Part shown: one piece after another, positions 25,453 through 36,700 of the stretch
Layout: every line of letters starts with the position of its first letter
Numbering within the stretch: the stretch's first letter is position 1
Source of the DNA: DATLNF01 sp035536235
Lineage (GTDB): Bacteria; Actinomycetota; Actinomycetes; BP-191
Reading direction: 5' to 3'
Length of the DNA stretch: 64,000 bases
NCBI GenBank assembly: GCA_035536235.1
Contig: DATLOQ010000004.1
Location: 1 to 64,000, forward strand
The notes under the pieces: model-generated
What the model was told of the DNA's origin: nothing
Database searches by the model: none
Seen by the model: only the letters and a program-made list of their open reading frames with translations
Position numbers and translations under genes: made by a program

Positions 25453-26271
25453 TCAGCGGCGGGACCGCCGACGGGGGCGGTCGCCGGACCCACCGACCAG
25501 CGAGTGGCCGAGATGGCACTTCTCGCCGCTGCTGTCGACTGGCGCCGTCATCCCGCACATCTCGCAGTAGCGCGTCTCGGTCTGCGCTGCTGGGGGCGCG
25601 CTGTCGGCGCCCGCGTGCTCGCCGAGTCCGGCTGGGGGCTCGGGCAGAGCGCCATCGGACGCCACTGGCGCGCTGTCGTTGTCGACTAGCGCTCTGTCGT
25701 CAACAGGCGCTCTGTTCGCCTCCACCTGCGGTGGGTCCCACGCGCCCTCCGGTGCGGCGGACTCCTCCGGCGACGTGTCGAATGCGGTCTGCGGTGCGGC
25801 GTACTCGACCTGCGGGGGGTCGGGTTCGACCAGTATTGAGTCGGGCGACCGGTCCGCGGCGACGTCCGGTGGCGCCTCCGGCGACTCGTCGTCGTCCGTC
25901 CAGAGCGACGCGAACTTCGAGGCTGTCTCTGGCTCTCGGATCGGCTCGACAGGGGGGATGAGCTCGTCGAGCGGGACCTCGTCTTCCACCGGGAGCTCGT
26001 CATCCACCGGGAGGTCTGCGCCGTCCGGGACCTGGGTGCCGGTGTCGTCGGCGGCGACCAGAGGTGCCCGGACGATCGTCTGGGCCGGCGGTGGCGGAGA
26101 GAACGCCGACCCGATCCGGGCCGCGTCGGGCGGGGGCCCGGGAACCGCCGCGTCGGAGTCAGGTCGCGTGTCTTCGTCGAAGCCCACGAGGATCTCCTCT
26201 GTGCTCAAGCGGCCACCCGGGGGCGCCGACATCTGTGAGACGGTGGATTCTGCCTGTCCATGAGAGGTCAA
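25453..26271 (-). CDS. Acidic, proline-rich disordered protein with C-terminal zinc-knuckle
   Basis: 272 residues. The middle 200 are Asp/Glu/Pro/Ala-rich and low-complexity, with repeated VDDELPVEDEVPLDELIPP-like acidic blocks. The last 45 residues hold a C-x2-C (CEMCG) and a C-x2-G-H pair, likely one zinc site, and end in an Arg-rich run. No signal peptide or transmembrane helix. It is divergent from the 26279 gene by 7 nt, so promoters must overlap. Function unknown; such acidic-linker plus zinc-finger proteins could bind ribosomes or nucleic acid. Confidence 0.62.
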   Translation of the reverse strand: MTSHGQAESTVSQMSAPPGGRLSTEEILVGFDEDTRPDSDAAVPGPPPDAARIGSAFSPPPPAQTIVRAPLVAADDTGTQVPDGADLPVDDELPVEDEVPLDELIPPVEPIREPETASKFASLWTDDDESPEAPPDVAADRSPDSILVEPDPPQVEYAAPQTAFDTSPEESAAPEGAWDPPQVEANRAPVDDRALVDNDSAPVASDGALPEPPAGLGEHAGADSAPPAAQTETRYCEMCGMTAPVDSSGEKCHLGHSLVGGSGDRPRRRSRR

Positions 26272-26278
26272 CCTTCAG

Positions 26279-26968
26279 ATGACGGTAACGGACTACGGCG
26301 AGATCGTCGCCGCTCTGCGTGCCGTTCCGGGCGTGGCGGATGCCGACGTCGAGCCCGATCGCGACGGCGGCGGCATGGGCCTGCTCCGGTTGGGCCTGGC
26401 GCCCGGCTTCGACGAGGTGCAGGTCGCGACCACGGTGGGGCGGCTGCTCCGGGAGCGGTTCGGGCTCGGTGTGGACGCGGAGCGGGTTCAGCTCGTCGAG
26501 GATGCCGCGATGGTGGCCGCCCCGACGGCGTCAGCGACCGCTTCGACCACGGCGAGTGCCCTTCGAGCGCTCGATCTGCGCACCCGGCCCTCGATCCAGC
26601 GCATGCACCTGGTGTCGGAGGGCCTCGACATCACTGCGTCCGTGACGCTCAAGCTCGATGGGCGCGTTCGGGTCGGGGAGGCGCGAGGCACGGCGACCCC
26701 GAACGGCGTCCAGCGCGCGGTCGCCCTGGCCACCCTGCAGGCCGTGGAGCAGCTGACGGATGGGAAGGTTCGCTTCGAGCTCGACCACCTCGACATCGCC
26801 CCGACCGGCAGCGAGCGCACCGTCGTCGTGGGCCTCACGATGGTCGCACCGACGGGCAGCGAGAAGCTAACCGGTGCGGCAGTCGTCCGCGAGGATGTCC
26901 GCCAAGCGGTCATCCGATCCACCCTCGACGCCCTCAACCGACGTCTCGGCACCCTGATCGAGGGCTGA
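26279..26968 (+). CDS. Conserved actinobacterial hypothetical protein, two alpha/beta halves
   Basis: 229 residues. The N-terminal half (about 1-75) looks like a small alpha/beta domain with a V-A-D-A-D-V-E-P-D turn. An Ala/Ser/Thr linker (about 80-97) follows. The C-terminal half holds R-M-H-L-V-S-E-G-L-D-I and a V-G-E-A-R-G-T segment, then a helix V-A-L-A-T-L-Q-A-V-E. I have seen similar two-half proteins in actinobacteria without function. It is soluble. The next gene follows after 40 nt. Confidence 0.6.
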   Translation: MTVTDYGEIVAALRAVPGVADADVEPDRDGGGMGLLRLGLAPGFDEVQVATTVGRLLRERFGLGVDAERVQLVEDAAMVAAPTASATASTTASALRALDLRTRPSIQRMHLVSEGLDITASVTLKLDGRVRVGEARGTATPNGVQRAVALATLQAVEQLTDGKVRFELDHLDIAPTGSERTVVVGLTMVAPTGSEKLTGAAVVREDVRQAVIRSTLDALNRRLGTLIEG

Positions 26969-27008
26969 CCCGACGTACGCTTGCCTCGATAGACGAGGAG
27001 GCCGAGCG

Positions 27009-27659
27009 TTGGGCGTCATCTGCCTGCAGGGCGGGCGAGAGCACACCGCGGCGTGTGTCGGCCTCGACTCGGATCTCCTCGAGCTGGCCGAGGGGGGACC
27101 GGTCGTGGTCCTCGCGCTGGCCAGCGAGAACCTCCGCTCCAACGCGGCCGCCGCCGACCTTGCGAAGCGGCACTTCCTCGACCTGGGCGCCTCAGCGGTC
27201 TCCGTCATCACCGACCCGGGACCCGCGGCGGCGGCGGTAGAGGCGGTGCGTGGCGCTCGCCTCGTGGTGATTCCCGGCGGCTCGCCGCGAGTGCTGATCG
27301 ACGCGATGCACCGGTCGGGGCTCGCCACGGAGGTCACGCGGGCGGCCGCGGACGGCACGGTGATCTCCGGTGCGAGCGCTGGAGCGATGGTGCTCTGCGA
27401 GTGGATGGTGCTGCCTGGGCGCCGTCTCGAGGTCGGGCCTGGACTCGGCCTCGTCGAGGGCTTGGTCGTCTTGCCTCATTACGACGGAGGCCACGCGGAC
27501 TGGGTGAGCGTCGTACGTGCTCGACTCGGTGATGACGTGGACATGATCGGTCTGCCCGAGTGCAGCGGCGTGCTGCTGGACGGCGAGGCGATCGTCGCGG
27601 TCGGCGCGGCTGCCGCCACCCTGCTCACCGTCGACGGACCACGCCTCTTGGCGATCTAG
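27009..27659 (+). CDS. Peptidase S51-like protein (cyanophycinase/dipeptidase E fold)
   Basis: 216 residues from a TTG start with GAGGAGG upstream. The S51 nucleophile motif SGASAGAM sits at about 120-127, with catalytic Ser123, and the fold is related to class I glutamine amidotransferases. Family members hydrolyse N-terminal Asp dipeptides or cyanophycin. A later L-P-H-Y-D-G-G-H is compatible with the catalytic His. It is cytoplasmic. It is convergent with the CAP-domain gene, 19 nt away. Confidence 0.78.
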   Translation: MGVICLQGGREHTAACVGLDSDLLELAEGGPVVVLALASENLRSNAAAADLAKRHFLDLGASAVSVITDPGPAAAAVEAVRGARLVVIPGGSPRVLIDAMHRSGLATEVTRAAADGTVISGASAGAMVLCEWMVLPGRRLEVGPGLGLVEGLVVLPHYDGGHADWVSVVRARLGDDVDMIGLPECSGVLLDGEAIVAVGAAAATLLTVDGPRLLAI

Positions 27660-27678
27660 CCGACCGGACCGAGATCGG

Positions 27679-28755
27679 TCAGGCGGTGATCGTCAGGTCG
27701 CGGACGTAGACGGTGGCCTGACGACCGGTGTACGCCGCCGGGTCCAGCGCGGTCAGCGCCGCTCGGCTGACGGAGATGACGACCTCGTTGCGCCACCCGC
27801 GGGCGGCGGCCGGCAGTGCCAGGGTCGCTGTGATGTTCTTGCCACTGGGCACCGTCATCGTGCCGAGCGACACGGTGCCGCCGAACGCGGTGCGGACGGC
27901 GACGACCACCTGCAGCGGTCGACCGGTCTTCGTGACGGCACCGACAGTGGCCTTGATGGCAGTGGCCCGGGTGAGGTCGAGAGCCTCCCGAAGCCGCATC
28001 TCCGCGGCGCCGCCCGTGCCGGCCCCGACCTGGCGGGCGACGAAGCGGGCCGCACCCTCAGCCGGGCCGGGCGCGTCGTACACGGGCTGGCCCACGGTCA
28101 TCCCGGCGCCGGTGACGGCGGCGAACACCCGCGGGTCGCGGCCCGACTCGAAGTCAGCCAGCCGCAGGGGGCTCACGACCGTCCGGGTGTCGAGCAGACC
28201 GCCGTACGCCGGCTCCCGGGTCGGTCCGTACGTCGCGGAGTAGGAGTCGATGAAGTTCTGGGTGTTGTAGCCACGGTGGTCGGGCAGCTCGGCCCAGCCG
28301 ATGCCGATGTAGCGGTAGCTGCGGCTGAGGATGTTCTCGCGGTGCCCGGGCGAGCTCATGTACGCGTTGAAGAGGGAGACCGGGTCACTGCTCGTGCCGA
28401 CGTTCTCGGCGGCGGCGCGCCACTGGGGGCTGCCGGCTGCCGTGAGCTGCGCGGCGTAGTTCGGGTTGTGGTACATCCGGCGCTGCGTGGCCTGCGTGGC
28501 GGCCCATCGACGAGCGACGTCCGTCGCCCCAGATGCCACGGCCAGCCGGGGGATGCCCCGCGACGTCCGGGCTACGTTGATGAGCTCGACGAGCTTGGCC
28601 TCGACTCCGTTGAGCCGTACGCCGTCGACCGTGCTGGCGGCGTGCGCGGGGGCCGTGCCGATGAGCCCGAGGGGCAGCAGACCGAGTAGCACCCCCAGCA
28701 CGGCCAGGGCGGCTCCACGACGACTGGCGGGGGCGGTGTTCGTGGTCTCATTCAT
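27679..28755 (-). CDS. Secreted CAP (SCP/PR1) domain protein
   Basis: 358 residues from the ATG at 28755; a GTG at 28773 is also possible. A signal peptide runs to about residue 40 (hydrophobic Leu/Gly core, AHA-AS cleavage). The CAP domain (about 48-165) has the ENVG and PGHRENIL signatures and conserved His residues. About 190 residues follow with no known domain but a regular Val/Thr beta pattern. CAP proteins are extracellular, with roles ranging from protease-like to lipid-binding. The start is 88 nt from the divergent hydrolase start, so promoters overlap. Confidence 0.86.
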   Translation of the reverse strand: MNETTNTAPASRRGAALAVLGVLLGLLPLGLIGTAPAHAASTVDGVRLNGVEAKLVELINVARTSRGIPRLAVASGATDVARRWAATQATQRRMYHNPNYAAQLTAAGSPQWRAAAENVGTSSDPVSLFNAYMSSPGHRENILSRSYRYIGIGWAELPDHRGYNTQNFIDSYSATYGPTREPAYGGLLDTRTVVSPLRLADFESGRDPRVFAAVTGAGMTVGQPVYDAPGPAEGAARFVARQVGAGTGGAAEMRLREALDLTRATAIKATVGAVTKTGRPLQVVVAVRTAFGGTVSLGTMTVPSGKNITATLALPAAARGWRNEVVISVSRAALTALDPAAYTGRQATVYVRDLTITA

Positions 28756-28830
28756 GGTGATTTGATCGGCCACCGTTGCGGGGCAACTGTCACCCGTTCG
28801 GGTGGTGACTCCGTCGAGGAGCGGTCGGGT

Positions 28831-28836
28831 TACAGT
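28831..28836 (+). promoter_or_regulatory. -10 element for leaderless alpha/beta hydrolase gene
   Basis: TACAGT matches TAnnnT and ends 6 nt before the ATG at 28843, so the mRNA should start at the start codon. The purine-rich bases directly in front of the ATG are too close to act as a normal ribosome site. Confidence 0.45.
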
Positions 28837-28842
28837 CCGGAG

Positions 28843-29778
28843 ATGACCCCTCGCGCGCCTTCACTCGCCCCGCCGACAGGCCTGCGCCCCGTGTGGCCGG
28901 GCTCGACGGTCGACGCGCAGGGCCGGTCGCTGTACGTCAGGCGAGGTGGCACGGCGGGGCAGCCGGCAGCGCTCTTTGTGCACGGCCTCGGTGGCAGCTC
29001 GACCAACTGGACCGACTTGATGGACCACCTCAGCGCCGAGGCAGACAGCCACGCGGTGGACCTGCCCGGTCATGGGCGCAGCGCGGCGCCTGCGGACGGC
29101 CGCTACGGCTTGGACAGCCATGCCCGTGCCGTCATCGGGTACATCGAGTCCCAACGGCTCGCTCCCGTGCACCTGCTCGGCAACTCCATGGGAGGGGCGG
29201 TCGCCACCCGGGTAGCGGCCGAGCGCCCCGACCTCGTGCGGACGCTGACCCTGGTCGCCCCGGCCCTGCCGAACCTGCGGCGAGTCAAGGGCAGTGACCC
29301 CCGGCTCCCGCTGCTCTTCACGCCGGGGCTTTCCGGAGTCACCAAGCGCCATCTGGCCCGCCTGCCTGTTGAGGCAAGGGTGCGGTCGGTGATCACCCTC
29401 TGCTTCGCCGACCCCAGTCGGGTCCCCGCTCAGCGGCTGGCCGAAGCCATCGACGAAGGCCGCCGACGCCAGCAGCTGCCCTGGGCGATCGACTCGCTCG
29501 TGGGCTCGCTGCGGGGGATCGTCCGGGCCTACCTCGATCGGTCACCGCGCAACCTCTGGGCCCAGGCCGCCACCGTCGAGGCTCCCACCCTGCTGATCTA
29601 CGGCAAGCAGGACCGCATGGTGTCCTTCGCCACTGCTGCCCGCGCCGCCGCGACGTTCCCGCACAACACGCTGCTCGCTCTCGACCACGTCGGACACGTC
29701 GCGCAGATGGAGGACCCTGCCGTGGTGGCCCGAGCGGTCCGCGCCCACTGGGCCGGCGCCTCGGTGGCCGCCAGGTAA
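28843..29778 (+). CDS. Alpha/beta hydrolase
   Basis: 311 residues from the ATG at 28843; a longer upstream frame is disregarded because the family begins with this segment and a -10 box sits just before it. Oxyanion region FVHGLGGSSTNW, nucleophile elbow GNSMGG (Ser), a late Asp in YGKQDRM, and the final His in HVGHVAQME form a full triad. The fold resembles serine hydrolases of the meta-cleavage and haloperoxidase type. It has no signal peptide. Substrate unknown. Confidence 0.84.
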   Translation: MTPRAPSLAPPTGLRPVWPGSTVDAQGRSLYVRRGGTAGQPAALFVHGLGGSSTNWTDLMDHLSAEADSHAVDLPGHGRSAAPADGRYGLDSHARAVIGYIESQRLAPVHLLGNSMGGAVATRVAAERPDLVRTLTLVAPALPNLRRVKGSDPRLPLLFTPGLSGVTKRHLARLPVEARVRSVITLCFADPSRVPAQRLAEAIDEGRRRQQLPWAIDSLVGSLRGIVRAYLDRSPRNLWAQAATVEAPTLLIYGKQDRMVSFATAARAAATFPHNTLLALDHVGHVAQMEDPAVVARAVRAHWAGASVAAR

Positions 29779-29877
29779 GGACGTGGTGGCCGCACCGTCC
29801 GTGCGTGCCTGGCGCTGTGCCGTCTGCGAGAGAGGATACTGTCCGCCCACGACCCTCAGCGCAGACCGGAGTCACTT

Positions 29878-31497
<1,620 letters not shown>

Positions 31498-31564
31498 GCT
31501 GTAGCTCAGTCCGAGGACAGCGTTGCCAGCGCCGTGACTCAGCCGCACACGAAGACAGTGCACA

Positions 31565-31600
31565 AGAAGAGGCCCCGAGCCGTAGCCCGGGGCCTCTTCT
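31565..31600. terminator. Bidirectional intrinsic terminator between the poly-Asp gene and csbD
   Basis: Bases 31565-31577 pair perfectly with 31588-31600 (13 bp, AGAAGAGGCCCCG), with a 10-nt loop. The arms end in T-rich bases on both strands (TCTTCT), so it can terminate both convergent transcripts. It lies 67 nt after the poly-Asp gene stop and 30 nt from the csbD stop. Confidence 0.85.
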
Positions 31601-31630
31601 CAGCGGTGCTGACCCGCAGCAGCCAGCCTG

Positions 31631-31801
31631 CTAGCTGAAAGCGTCCTTGACCTTCTCGCCAGCCTGCTTGAGGTTGCCGGTGACCTGGTCCTTCTTGCCT
31701 TCGTTCTCCATCTGCTGGTCGTCAGTCGCGTCGCCCACCGTCTCCTTGACGTCGCCCTTGAGCTCTTCGGCCTTGTTCGAAATCTTGTCCATGGCGCCCA
31801 T
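31631..31801 (-). CDS. CsbD-family stress protein
   Basis: 56 residues, starting ATG at 31801 with GAAGGAGA at 7 nt spacing. It shows the CsbD pattern: D-K-x-x-N-K-A-E-E-L-K-G-x-V-K-E-x-V-G-D-A-T near the start, then EGKKDQVTGNLKQAGEKVKDAF. It is hydrophilic and helical. CsbD-like proteins are general-stress proteins of unknown mechanism, abundant in actinobacteria. It shares the terminator at 31565-31600 with the convergent gene. Confidence 0.88.
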   Translation of the reverse strand: MGAMDKISNKAEELKGDVKETVGDATDDQQMENEGKKDQVTGNLKQAGEKVKDAFS

Positions 31802-32006
31802 GTGGGTGGTCTCCTTCGTATCGACGGCAGTGCCGCAGATGACCTACCCGTGCGTGTCGGGCCGTACACCCACGCCGGCGCCAGGCCGGATCAGTCTCGG
31901 TGATGCGGAATCCGCGCACCGCGGGGCGAGTTACCGCAAGGGCAGCGAGGCTGCTTTCGGGATAGACCGCATCCGCAGCGCGTCAGCGTGCATCTGAGGA
32001 GCCGAC

Positions 32007-33179
32007 ATGCCATTGCCCCCGCTCGTCGAGCCGGCCGAGTCGCTGAGCAATGACGAGGTACGCCGCTACTCGCGGCACCTGATCATCCCCGACGTCGGGA
32101 TGGACGGGCAGAAGCGGCTCAAGAACGCCAAGGTGCTGGCCGTCGGCGCAGGCGGCCTGGGCTCACCGGCGCTGATGTACCTGGCTGCGGCCGGGGTCGG
32201 CACGCTGGGCATCGTCGACTTCGACGTCGTGGACGAGACCAACCTGCAGCGCCAGATCATTCACGGGCAGAGCGACATCGACCGGCCCAAGGCGGTCAGC
32301 GCGGCGGAGACGATCCGGGAGATCAACCCCTACGTCGACGTACGGCTCCATGAGGTGCGCCTGGACTCCTCCAACGCGCTGGAGATCTTCGCCGGTTACG
32401 ACCTGATCGTCGACGGCACCGATAACTTTGCCACCCGCTACCTCGTCAACGACGCGTGCGTCCTGCTCGGCAAGCCGTACGTGTGGGGGTCGATCTTCCG
32501 CTTCGACGGCCAGGCCTCGGTCTTCTGGGCCGAGCACGGTCCGTGCTACCGCTGCCTCTATCCCGAGCCGCCGCCGCCGGGCATGGTTCCCTCCTGCGCC
32601 GAAGGCGGTGTGCTGGGAGTGCTGTGCGGGTCCATCGGCGCGATCCAGGTGACCGAGGCGATCAAGGTGATCACCGGCATCGGCGAGGCGCTCGTCGGCC
32701 GCCTGATGATCTACGACGCCTTGGAGATGTCCTACCGCACCGTGCGCGCCCGCAAGGACCCGGAGTGCCCGCTGTGCGGCAAGAACCCCACGATCACTGG
32801 GCTCATCGACTACGACGCGTTCTGCGGTGTGGTGTCCGACGAGGCCGTCGCGGCCGCCGCTGACTCGACCATCACCGCGCGCGAGCTCAAGGCGATGCAG
32901 GACGCCGGCGAGGACATCCTGCTCGTCGACGTACGCGAGACGGGCGAGTACGACATCGTGCGCATCCCTGGCTCCGTGCTCATCCCCAAGGGCGACCTGC
33001 CCTCGCGCCTCGCGACGCTGCCCACCGACAAGCCGATCGTGCTGCACTGCAAGAGCGGAGCCCGCTCGGCGGACGCGCTGGCGCTGCTGAAGGGCGCCGG
33101 CTTCGCGTCGGCGAAGCACGTGCAAGGCGGGGTGCTCGCCTGGGTCGCCCAGGTTGACCCGTCCCTGCCGACGTACTGA
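32007..33179 (+). CDS. moeZ: MoeZ: adenylyltransferase/sulfurtransferase (ThiF-rhodanese)
   Basis: 390 residues. Residues about 20-270 are an E1-like ThiF/MoeB domain with the nucleotide-binding GAGGLGSP at 47-54. A zinc site is formed by C-x2-C at 180/183 and 254/257. The C-terminal rhodanese domain carries the sulfur-transfer Cys348 in LHCKSGARS. In actinobacteria this enzyme adenylates and thiocarboxylates ubiquitin-like sulfur carriers for cysteine, molybdopterin and other thio-metabolites. GAGGAG precedes the ATG. Its gene order with the ATL protein and adnA is conserved in actinobacteria. Confidence 0.94.
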   Translation: MPLPPLVEPAESLSNDEVRRYSRHLIIPDVGMDGQKRLKNAKVLAVGAGGLGSPALMYLAAAGVGTLGIVDFDVVDETNLQRQIIHGQSDIDRPKAVSAAETIREINPYVDVRLHEVRLDSSNALEIFAGYDLIVDGTDNFATRYLVNDACVLLGKPYVWGSIFRFDGQASVFWAEHGPCYRCLYPEPPPPGMVPSCAEGGVLGVLCGSIGAIQVTEAIKVITGIGEALVGRLMIYDALEMSYRTVRARKDPECPLCGKNPTITGLIDYDAFCGVVSDEAVAAAADSTITARELKAMQDAGEDILLVDVRETGEYDIVRIPGSVLIPKGDLPSRLATLPTDKPIVLHCKSGARSADALALLKGAGFASAKHVQGGVLAWVAQVDPSLPTY

Positions 33180-33273
33180 CCCGCCTCGGTGCTGATCGCA
33201 CACAAAGTGACATGGTCTCTCTCGATGCCGTGCTCGGCCGGAACTCCTACCTTGTGCACCTTCCCGACAATGT

Positions 33274-33609
33274 GTGCGGGCAGGGGGTTGCGCCCTGACT
33301 AGGGCTGGCCAAGAGCCGACGCCGTACGACGAACGCGTGCTGGCCGTCGTCGCCGGGATCCCGCGCGGCAAGGTCATGACCTACGGCGACGTCGCGGAGT
33401 ACATGGGGGAGGGCGGCGCCCGCGCCGTCGGCGGCGTTATGCGCCGCCACGGCGGGTCGGTGCCGTGGCACCGCGTGGTGCTCGCCGACGGCCGGCCGGC
33501 TCCCCCGCACGACGGCTTGGCGGCCGCGTTATTGGTCGACGACGACACCCCGATGACGCCCGACGGTCGCCGGGTGGAGCTGCGCCGAGCCCGCTGGGAC
33601 GGCCGCTGA
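33274..33609 (+). CDS. Alkyltransferase-like (ATL) protein, O6-alkylguanine lesion sensor
   Basis: About 111 residues from a GTG; CTG at 33295 would also fit and gives a more typical length. The O6-alkylguanine-DNA alkyltransferase DNA-binding domain is intact (GKVMTYGDVAEYMG), but the active-site P-C-H-R is P-W-H-R here. ATL proteins bind O6-alkylguanine without removing it and mark it for excision repair. Thus no methyl transfer is expected. It lies between moeZ and adnA, as in mycobacteria (Rv3204). Confidence 0.88.
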   Translation: MRAGGCALTRAGQEPTPYDERVLAVVAGIPRGKVMTYGDVAEYMGEGGARAVGGVMRRHGGSVPWHRVVLADGRPAPPHDGLAAALLVDDDTPMTPDGRRVELRRARWDGR

Positions 33610-33633
33610 GCGCGTGCGGTCGGCGAGGTGACC

Positions 33634-33688
33634 GTGATCTTTGAAGACGGCCGGCGCGTGGAGCGGTAGCTAGAGGTTCGAAGATCAC
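33634..33688. repeat. 12-bp inverted repeat upstream of adnA
   Basis: GTGATCTTTGAA at 33634-33645 and TTCGAAGATCAC at 33677-33688 are inverted copies matching at 11 of 12 positions, separated by 31 nt. They lie between the ATL stop and the adnA start (32 nt before it). The right arm contains TTCGAA, itself a palindrome. The repeat could be a regulator site or RNA hairpin; nothing T-rich follows. The first arm also starts within a tiny 13-codon frame, probably not a gene. Confidence 0.5.
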
Positions 33689-33719
33689 TGCAGACACGGC
33701 CGGTCGGGTCAGCAGCCCG

Positions 33720-36700
33720 GTGTCCGAGGCAGGTGGTTTGCTTCGCGGCATGGCACGCCAGGTCCGCTACCTCCTCGACACCACGCCGCCGCCGGCGATC
33801 CAGGTGCCCACCCTCGACGAAGAGCAACGCGCGGTCGTCGAGCATCGTGGCGGCCCGCTGCTCGTCCTGGCCGGCCCGGGCACCGGCAAGACGACGACCC
33901 TCGTCGAGGCCGTGGTCGACCGCGTGGAGCGCGACGGCGTCGACCCGGACCGGCTGCTGGTGCTCACCTTCTCCCGCAAGGCCGCCGACGAGCTCCGCGA
34001 GCGCATCAGCGGACGGCTCGCGCGGACCGTCGCGACGCCGTCGGCGTACACCTTCCACTCGTGGTGCTACGCGATCGTCCGGGCGTACGACGTCGCGCCG
34101 GGGGCTGATCCACCACGGCTGCTCTCCGGGGCGGAGCGCGATGTGCGGGTGCACGAGCTGCTCGTGGGCAACGCCGAGGGAGCCGGTCAGACGAGGTGGC
34201 CGGAGGAGCTGGCGCCGGCCCTGCGGCTGCGGGGTTTCGCCCGCGAGGTCGCCGACCTGCTCGACCGAGCCCGCGAGCGCGGCCTCGATGGCGCGTCGCT
34301 CAGGCAGCTCGGAGACGAGGCAGCTCGACCGGGATGGGTGAGCGCCGGGAGCTTCCTCGACGAGTACCTCCAGGTGCTCGACTCGGCCGGTGAGCTCGAC
34401 TACGCCGGCCTCGTCCACCGCGCCGTCGCCCTGCTGCACGACCCGTCGGTCGGCGCCGAGGTCGCCGGCCGCTACGCCGCGGTCTTCGTCGACGAGTACC
34501 AGGACACCGATCCGGCGCAGAAGTCGCTGCTGCAGCGCCTTGCCGGGTCGGGCCGCGAGCTCGTCGTCGTCGGTGATCCGGATCAGTCGATCTATGCCTT
34601 CCGGGGAGCCGACGTCCGCAACATCCTCGACTTCCCAGCGGAGTTTCCGGGTGCCGACGGGCAGCCGGCCCGCACTATCGCTCTCCGGCGCTCGCGCCGG
34701 GCGGGCACCGCACTGCTCGCTGCCAGCCGAGCTATCGCGGAGCGGATCCCGGTGACCGGAGCCCTCGCCGGCCAGATCCTGACCGAGCACCGCCGGCTTC
34801 TCGCCGTCGTCCCGGACGGGCCCCCGCCGGAGGTCCGGCTCTATCCCACGGTCGCCGAAGAGGTCACCGGCATCGCGGACCTGCTGCGGCGCGCGCACCT
34901 CGAGGACGGGCTGCCGTGGAGCGAGATGGCAGTGCTGGTGCGCAGCGGAGTGCGCAGCATCCCCGTCCTGCGTCGCGCGTTCGCGACGGCCGGGGTGCCG
35001 GTGGCCGTGGCGGCCGACGAGGTCGCGCTGGCTCGCGACCCGACCGTCGCCCCGCTGCTGGCGGCACTCGACGTCTCCGTCCGGGGGTGGTCGGCACTGG
35101 CCGACCCCGACGACGCCATCGCCCTGCTGCAGAGCCCGTTGGGGCGGGCCGTGCCCAGCGCACTGCGGGCGCTCGGCCGCCGCCTCCGTGCTCTCGACCG
35201 CGCTGCCGGGATCGAGCTGCCGCGGCCATCCGCGGATGCGATCCGCGATGCGCTGGCCGACCCGCGTGATCTCGTCACCGTCGAGGACTGGATCGCCGAG
35301 CCGGTACGCCGGCTGCACAGCCTGCTCGCGAGTGCGATCGAGCGAGCCGCTGCGGGCGCGAGCCCTGAAGAAGTGCTCTGGCTGCTCTGGGAGCGCAGCG
35401 GGTGGGGCCGCCGACTCGCCGCCGAGTCCGCGCGGGGGGGCGACTCGGCCCACGCTGCCGACCGCGACCTCAACGCGGCGCTGGCGCTCTTCGGTGCTGC
35501 CTCTCGCCTCGAAGATCGCCGCCCCCACGCCGGGGTAGGGGCTCTGCTGGATGAGATCTCGGCACAGCAGATCCCGGCCGGACCGCTCGAGGAGCGGCCG
35601 GGAGTGGCCGACGCCGTACGACTGCTGACGGCTCATCGGTCCAAGGGGCTCGAATGGTCGCTCGTCGTCGTCGCGGGGGTGCAGGACGGCTGGTGGCCGG
35701 ACCTGCGCCGTCGCGGTTCGCTGCTCGAGCCGGACCGTGTGGGCGTGCTGCGGACCGGCGCCGGCCACAGCGACGGCGCACGGCTCAGCGGCGTCACGAC
35801 GACGAAGGAGCTGCTCGCGGACGAGCGGCGGCTCTTCTACGTCGCCTGCACGCGCGCGAAGCATCGCCTCGTGGCGACTGCGGTGGCGTCCTTGGACGAC
35901 AGCGGCGAGCGACCGTCGCGTTTCCTCGACGAGCTGGGGCTGCGGGACATCACGGACGAGAGCTCGACGCCGGTGGTGCAGCACGGCGGCACGGAGCTGC
36001 TCGCGGTGCACTCGCTCGTCGCTCGCCTGCGGCGTTGCCTGCAGGACCCCACTGCTGACGCCGGTCTTCGGCAATCGGCGGCAGTCACGCTGGCCCGTCT
36101 GGCCGACGCGCAGGACGTCGGGGAGCCCCTGGTGCCGAGCGCGGACCCGGGCCAGTGGTGGGGGCTGGTCGACGTGACCCCGGGTGTCGGCCCGGTGCGC
36201 GACCCGGGCCAGCCGGTGCGACTCTCGGGGTCGGGGGTCGCGAGCTTCGAGCGCTGCCCGCTCCAGTGGTTCCTCGAGCGCGAGGTGCACGCCCGGGGTG
36301 CGTCATCGGCAGCCCAGGGCTTCGGCACGGTGGTGCACGCGCTAGCCCAAGCGGTCGGTGACGGCACGCTCGCGGCGGATCCGGACGTCCTCGTCACCGC
36401 CTTGGACGCGGTGTGGGACCGGCTGGGCTTCGAGGCGCCGTGGCAGGCGGAGCGCGATCGCCGCGAGGCGCGCGCCGTGATGGCGCGATTCCTGCGGTGG
36501 CACGAGGGAAACGCCCGCGAGCTGATCGGCACCGAGGTGGAGTTCCGGGTGGTCGTCGGCGATGCCGTGCTCGGCGGGTCGGCCGACCGCGTGGAGCGCG
36601 ACGGCGACGGTCACCTGCACGTCGTCGACCTCAAGACGGGCAAGTCCACCCCCGCGCAGAAGGAGATGGGGGCTGAGCCGCAGCTCGGGATCTACCAGCT

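Noticed and set aside
33190..33275. Inverted copies of GCACACA/TGTGTGC between moeZ and the ATL gene
   Set aside because: Only 9 of 11 positions match and the spacing is long; no promoter or terminator geometry.
33381..36290. Very long antisense frame opposite adnA
   Set aside because: It is the mirror of a well-supported helicase-nuclease gene in GC-rich DNA, with Arg/His/Val-rich random composition and no domain.
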